Below the pieces are notes generated by a model. The model saw only the letters and a list, made by a program, of their open reading frames with translations, did not search any database and was not told the origin of the DNA. This document shows positions 4,893 through 5,042 of a stretch of 5,042 nt of DNA, in pieces. Where the stretch lies: the NCBI GenBank assembly GCA_018376005.1, contig JAHACE010000091.1, positions 1-5,042 of the forward strand, in the 5' to 3' direction. Every line of letters starts with the position of its first letter. Positions within the stretch are counted from its first letter, which is position 1. A program made the position numbers and the translations under genes. The stretch comes from Atopobium sp. (lineage in GTDB: Bacteria; Actinomycetota; Coriobacteriia; Coriobacteriales; Atopobiaceae).

Positions 4893-5042
4893 ATGAGAAG
4901 CATTTTTGAGGATCGACAGGTATCAATTAAGTGCGACGATAAGTATTCTTATACCGTTACAAAAGATGGTCTGGCTTATGTTCCAGGTAATGGAAAGCCA
5001 GAGGTCAAGGTTTTGTTTTCAGAGGTCGGTTCAACCTTCTTA
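4893..5042 (+). CDS. Unrecognised protein, 5' part only
   Basis: An ATG with a good Shine-Dalgarno opens a frame that stays open for 50 codons to the window end. The protein starts MRSIFEDRQVSIKCDD, continues with KYSYTVTKDGLAYVPG and NGKPEVKVLFSEVG, and ends STFL at the edge. It has no signal peptide, membrane segment or LPxTG feature in this part, so it looks cytoplasmic. The alternating polar and hydrophobic pattern suggests beta strands. I do not recognise the family and assign no function. It is separated from the adhesin by a terminator and a promoter, so no operon link is implied. The 3' end and full length lie outside the window. Confidence 0.7.
   Translation, partial: MRSIFEDRQVSIKCDDKYSYTVTKDGLAYVPGNGKPEVKVLFSEVGSTFL

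Overview
The window carries one large surface-protein gene on the + strand, a strong terminator behind it, an intergenic region, and the first 50 codons of a second + strand gene that runs off the end. The big gene encodes a Gram-positive, sortase-anchored, adhesin-type protein: signal peptide, about 200 residues of unassigned N-terminal region, four DUF11-like beta modules, five CnaB (SpaA/Cna B-type) repeats, a Pro/Thr-rich spacer, and an LPYTG sorting signal with a hydrophobic segment and basic tail. Moderate GC, the LPxTG anchor and the style of the protein suggest a Gram-positive host-associated bacterium. An Atopobium/Lancefieldella/Olsenella-type actinobacterium or a Firmicute would fit, but this is an impression and not a determination.

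The central observation is that the gene is broken. The reading frame from the signal peptide (ATG at 143) runs cleanly into the first CnaB repeat and breaks just after its YTL strand (nt 3302-3304). The next CnaB repeat begins at 3307 in another frame and stays open to the LPYTG anchor and the stop at 4537-4539. Compared with the intact repeats, about 24-29 residues are missing at the junction, including the Glu and Asn that CnaB domains use for isopeptide bonds. The best explanation is a deletion of roughly 70-85 nt whose length is 1 more than a multiple of 3, not a single-base slip. As written, the cell would secrete an unanchored protein ending at 3427, and the four remaining CnaB repeats plus the wall anchor would be untranslated.

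Layout: 1-142 is an AT-rich leader with a possible promoter, a perfect 7-bp stem-loop and the ribosome binding site. 143-4539 is the broken adhesin gene. 4574-4609 is a near-perfect intrinsic terminator. 4610-4892 is intergenic and holds short direct repeats, a palindrome, a 20-bp imperfect direct repeat whose second copy abuts a perfect TATAAT, and a good Shine-Dalgarno. 4893 to the end is the start of an unrecognised gene with its own promoter, so the two genes are probably separate transcription units.
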